Shown piece by piece: positions 5,640 through 6,009 of a DNA stretch of 6,009 nucleotides. Within the stretch, counting starts at the first letter, position 1. Each line of letters opens with the position of its first letter. The stretch spans positions 1-6,009 of the forward strand of contig CAZEJK010000304.1 of the NCBI GenBank assembly GCA_964512045.1, given 5' to 3'. The DNA is from CAZEJK01 sp964512045 (lineage in GTDB: Bacteria > Acidobacteriota > Thermoanaerobaculia > Thermoanaerobaculales > Sulfomarinibacteraceae). A program made the position numbers and the translations under genes. The notes beneath the pieces are model-generated. The model searched no databases, was not told where the DNA came from, and saw only the letters and a program-made list of their open reading frames with translations.

Positions 5640-6009
5640 TCAGGCGCGCTCGAGGCCGAGGAACCGGATGAACCATCCGGCGACCCGGGCCGAGTAGTCG
5701 AAGATCGCCGGGAACTGGCGTGGCCCGTGACCCTCCTGCGGATACGTCACGAGCGCGGACTCCACGCCGTGCAGCCGCAGCGCCCGGTGGAACTCCATGT
5801 CCTGGTTCGGCGGGGTGCACCGGTCCTCGGCCCCGCAGATGTTCAGGCACGGCGTGGTGACCCGGTTGGCGTAGAACACCGGGCTGCGGGCGAAGTACTT
5901 TCCGTCCAGGTTCGTGTACTCGTCGTCGAGGAACATCTGGCAGAAGTGCGGGATGTTGCAGACCAAATGCTGGCTCACCCAGTTGCCGATCGACGCCACC
6001 GGGACAGCC
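5640..6009 (-). CDS. S9 / prolyl-oligopeptidase-type alpha/beta hydrolase, C-terminal part (5' end beyond the window)
   Basis: Only the last 122 residues are visible; the frame is open to the right edge with no stop. They match the end of the catalytic alpha/beta-hydrolase domain of S9 serine peptidases (acylaminoacyl-peptidase / dipeptidyl-peptidase type), which release N-terminal residues or dipeptides from peptides. The segment YFARSPVFYANRVTTPCLNI is the usual lead-in. CGAEDRCTPPNQ carries the expected catalytic Asp after a beta strand, and YPQEGHG carries the catalytic His. The nucleophilic serine (GxSxGG) would lie off the window. The GTG at 5999 is not the true start, since the homologous region continues upstream. 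It ends about 50 bp before the operator-controlled promoter, so it is probably a separate unit, though no terminator is visible and read-through is possible. A peptidase role would suit the M24 enzyme downstream, but another hydrolase function cannot be excluded. Confidence 0.85.
   Translation of the reverse strand, partial: AVPVASIGNWVSQHLVCNIPHFCQMFLDDEYTNLDGKYFARSPVFYANRVTTPCLNICGAEDRCTPPNQDMEFHRALRLHGVESALVTYPQEGHGPRQFPAIFDYSARVAGWFIRFLGLERA

Noticed and set aside
5600..5642. Terminator after the S9-type gene
   Set aside because: The possible TGAGCG/CGCTCA pairing has a long loop and no T-run follows, so the support is too weak.

Overview
The window is GC-rich and every credible gene lies on the minus strand. 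The TonB-dependent outer-membrane receptor with a Sec signal peptide points to a Gram-negative bacterium. The lineage cannot be fixed by reading alone; a GC-rich proteobacterium or acidobacterium-like environmental organism would fit. No tRNA, rRNA, CRISPR array, insertion sequence or integrase was seen.

In the direction of transcription (right to left) the layout is: (1) the C-terminal end of an S9 / prolyl-oligopeptidase-type alpha/beta hydrolase, entering from the right edge and ending at 5640; (2) a short intergenic region with a promoter and a perfect 20-bp palindrome (5563-5582); (3) a tight three-gene cluster: an ornithine cyclodeaminase/mu-crystallin-family NAD(P)-dependent enzyme (5469-4381), a DAO-type FAD-dependent amine/amino-acid oxidoreductase (4366-3050), and an M24 Xaa-Pro peptidase with a GTG start (3038-1758), with gaps of only 14 and 11 bp; (4) a second intergenic region with a strong sigma70-like promoter overlapping a near-identical copy of the palindrome (1700-1715); (5) a TonB-dependent receptor starting at 1575 and running off the left edge.

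The main observation is that the same AT-rich palindrome, ACTATACAATYGTATAG on the minus strand, sits on the promoter of the enzyme cluster and on the promoter of the receptor gene. This suggests one unseen repressor controls both. A reasonable model is a substrate-inducible system: the receptor brings a nitrogenous compound, perhaps a proline-containing peptide or an N-substituted/D-amino acid, across the outer membrane. The M24 peptidase (and possibly the neighbouring S9 hydrolase) cleaves it, the FAD enzyme oxidises the amine to an imine, and the cyclodeaminase-family enzyme reduces or otherwise processes that product. The substrate, the inner-membrane transporter and the regulator are not visible here, so the pathway is inference; the gene families and the shared sites are read from the sequence.
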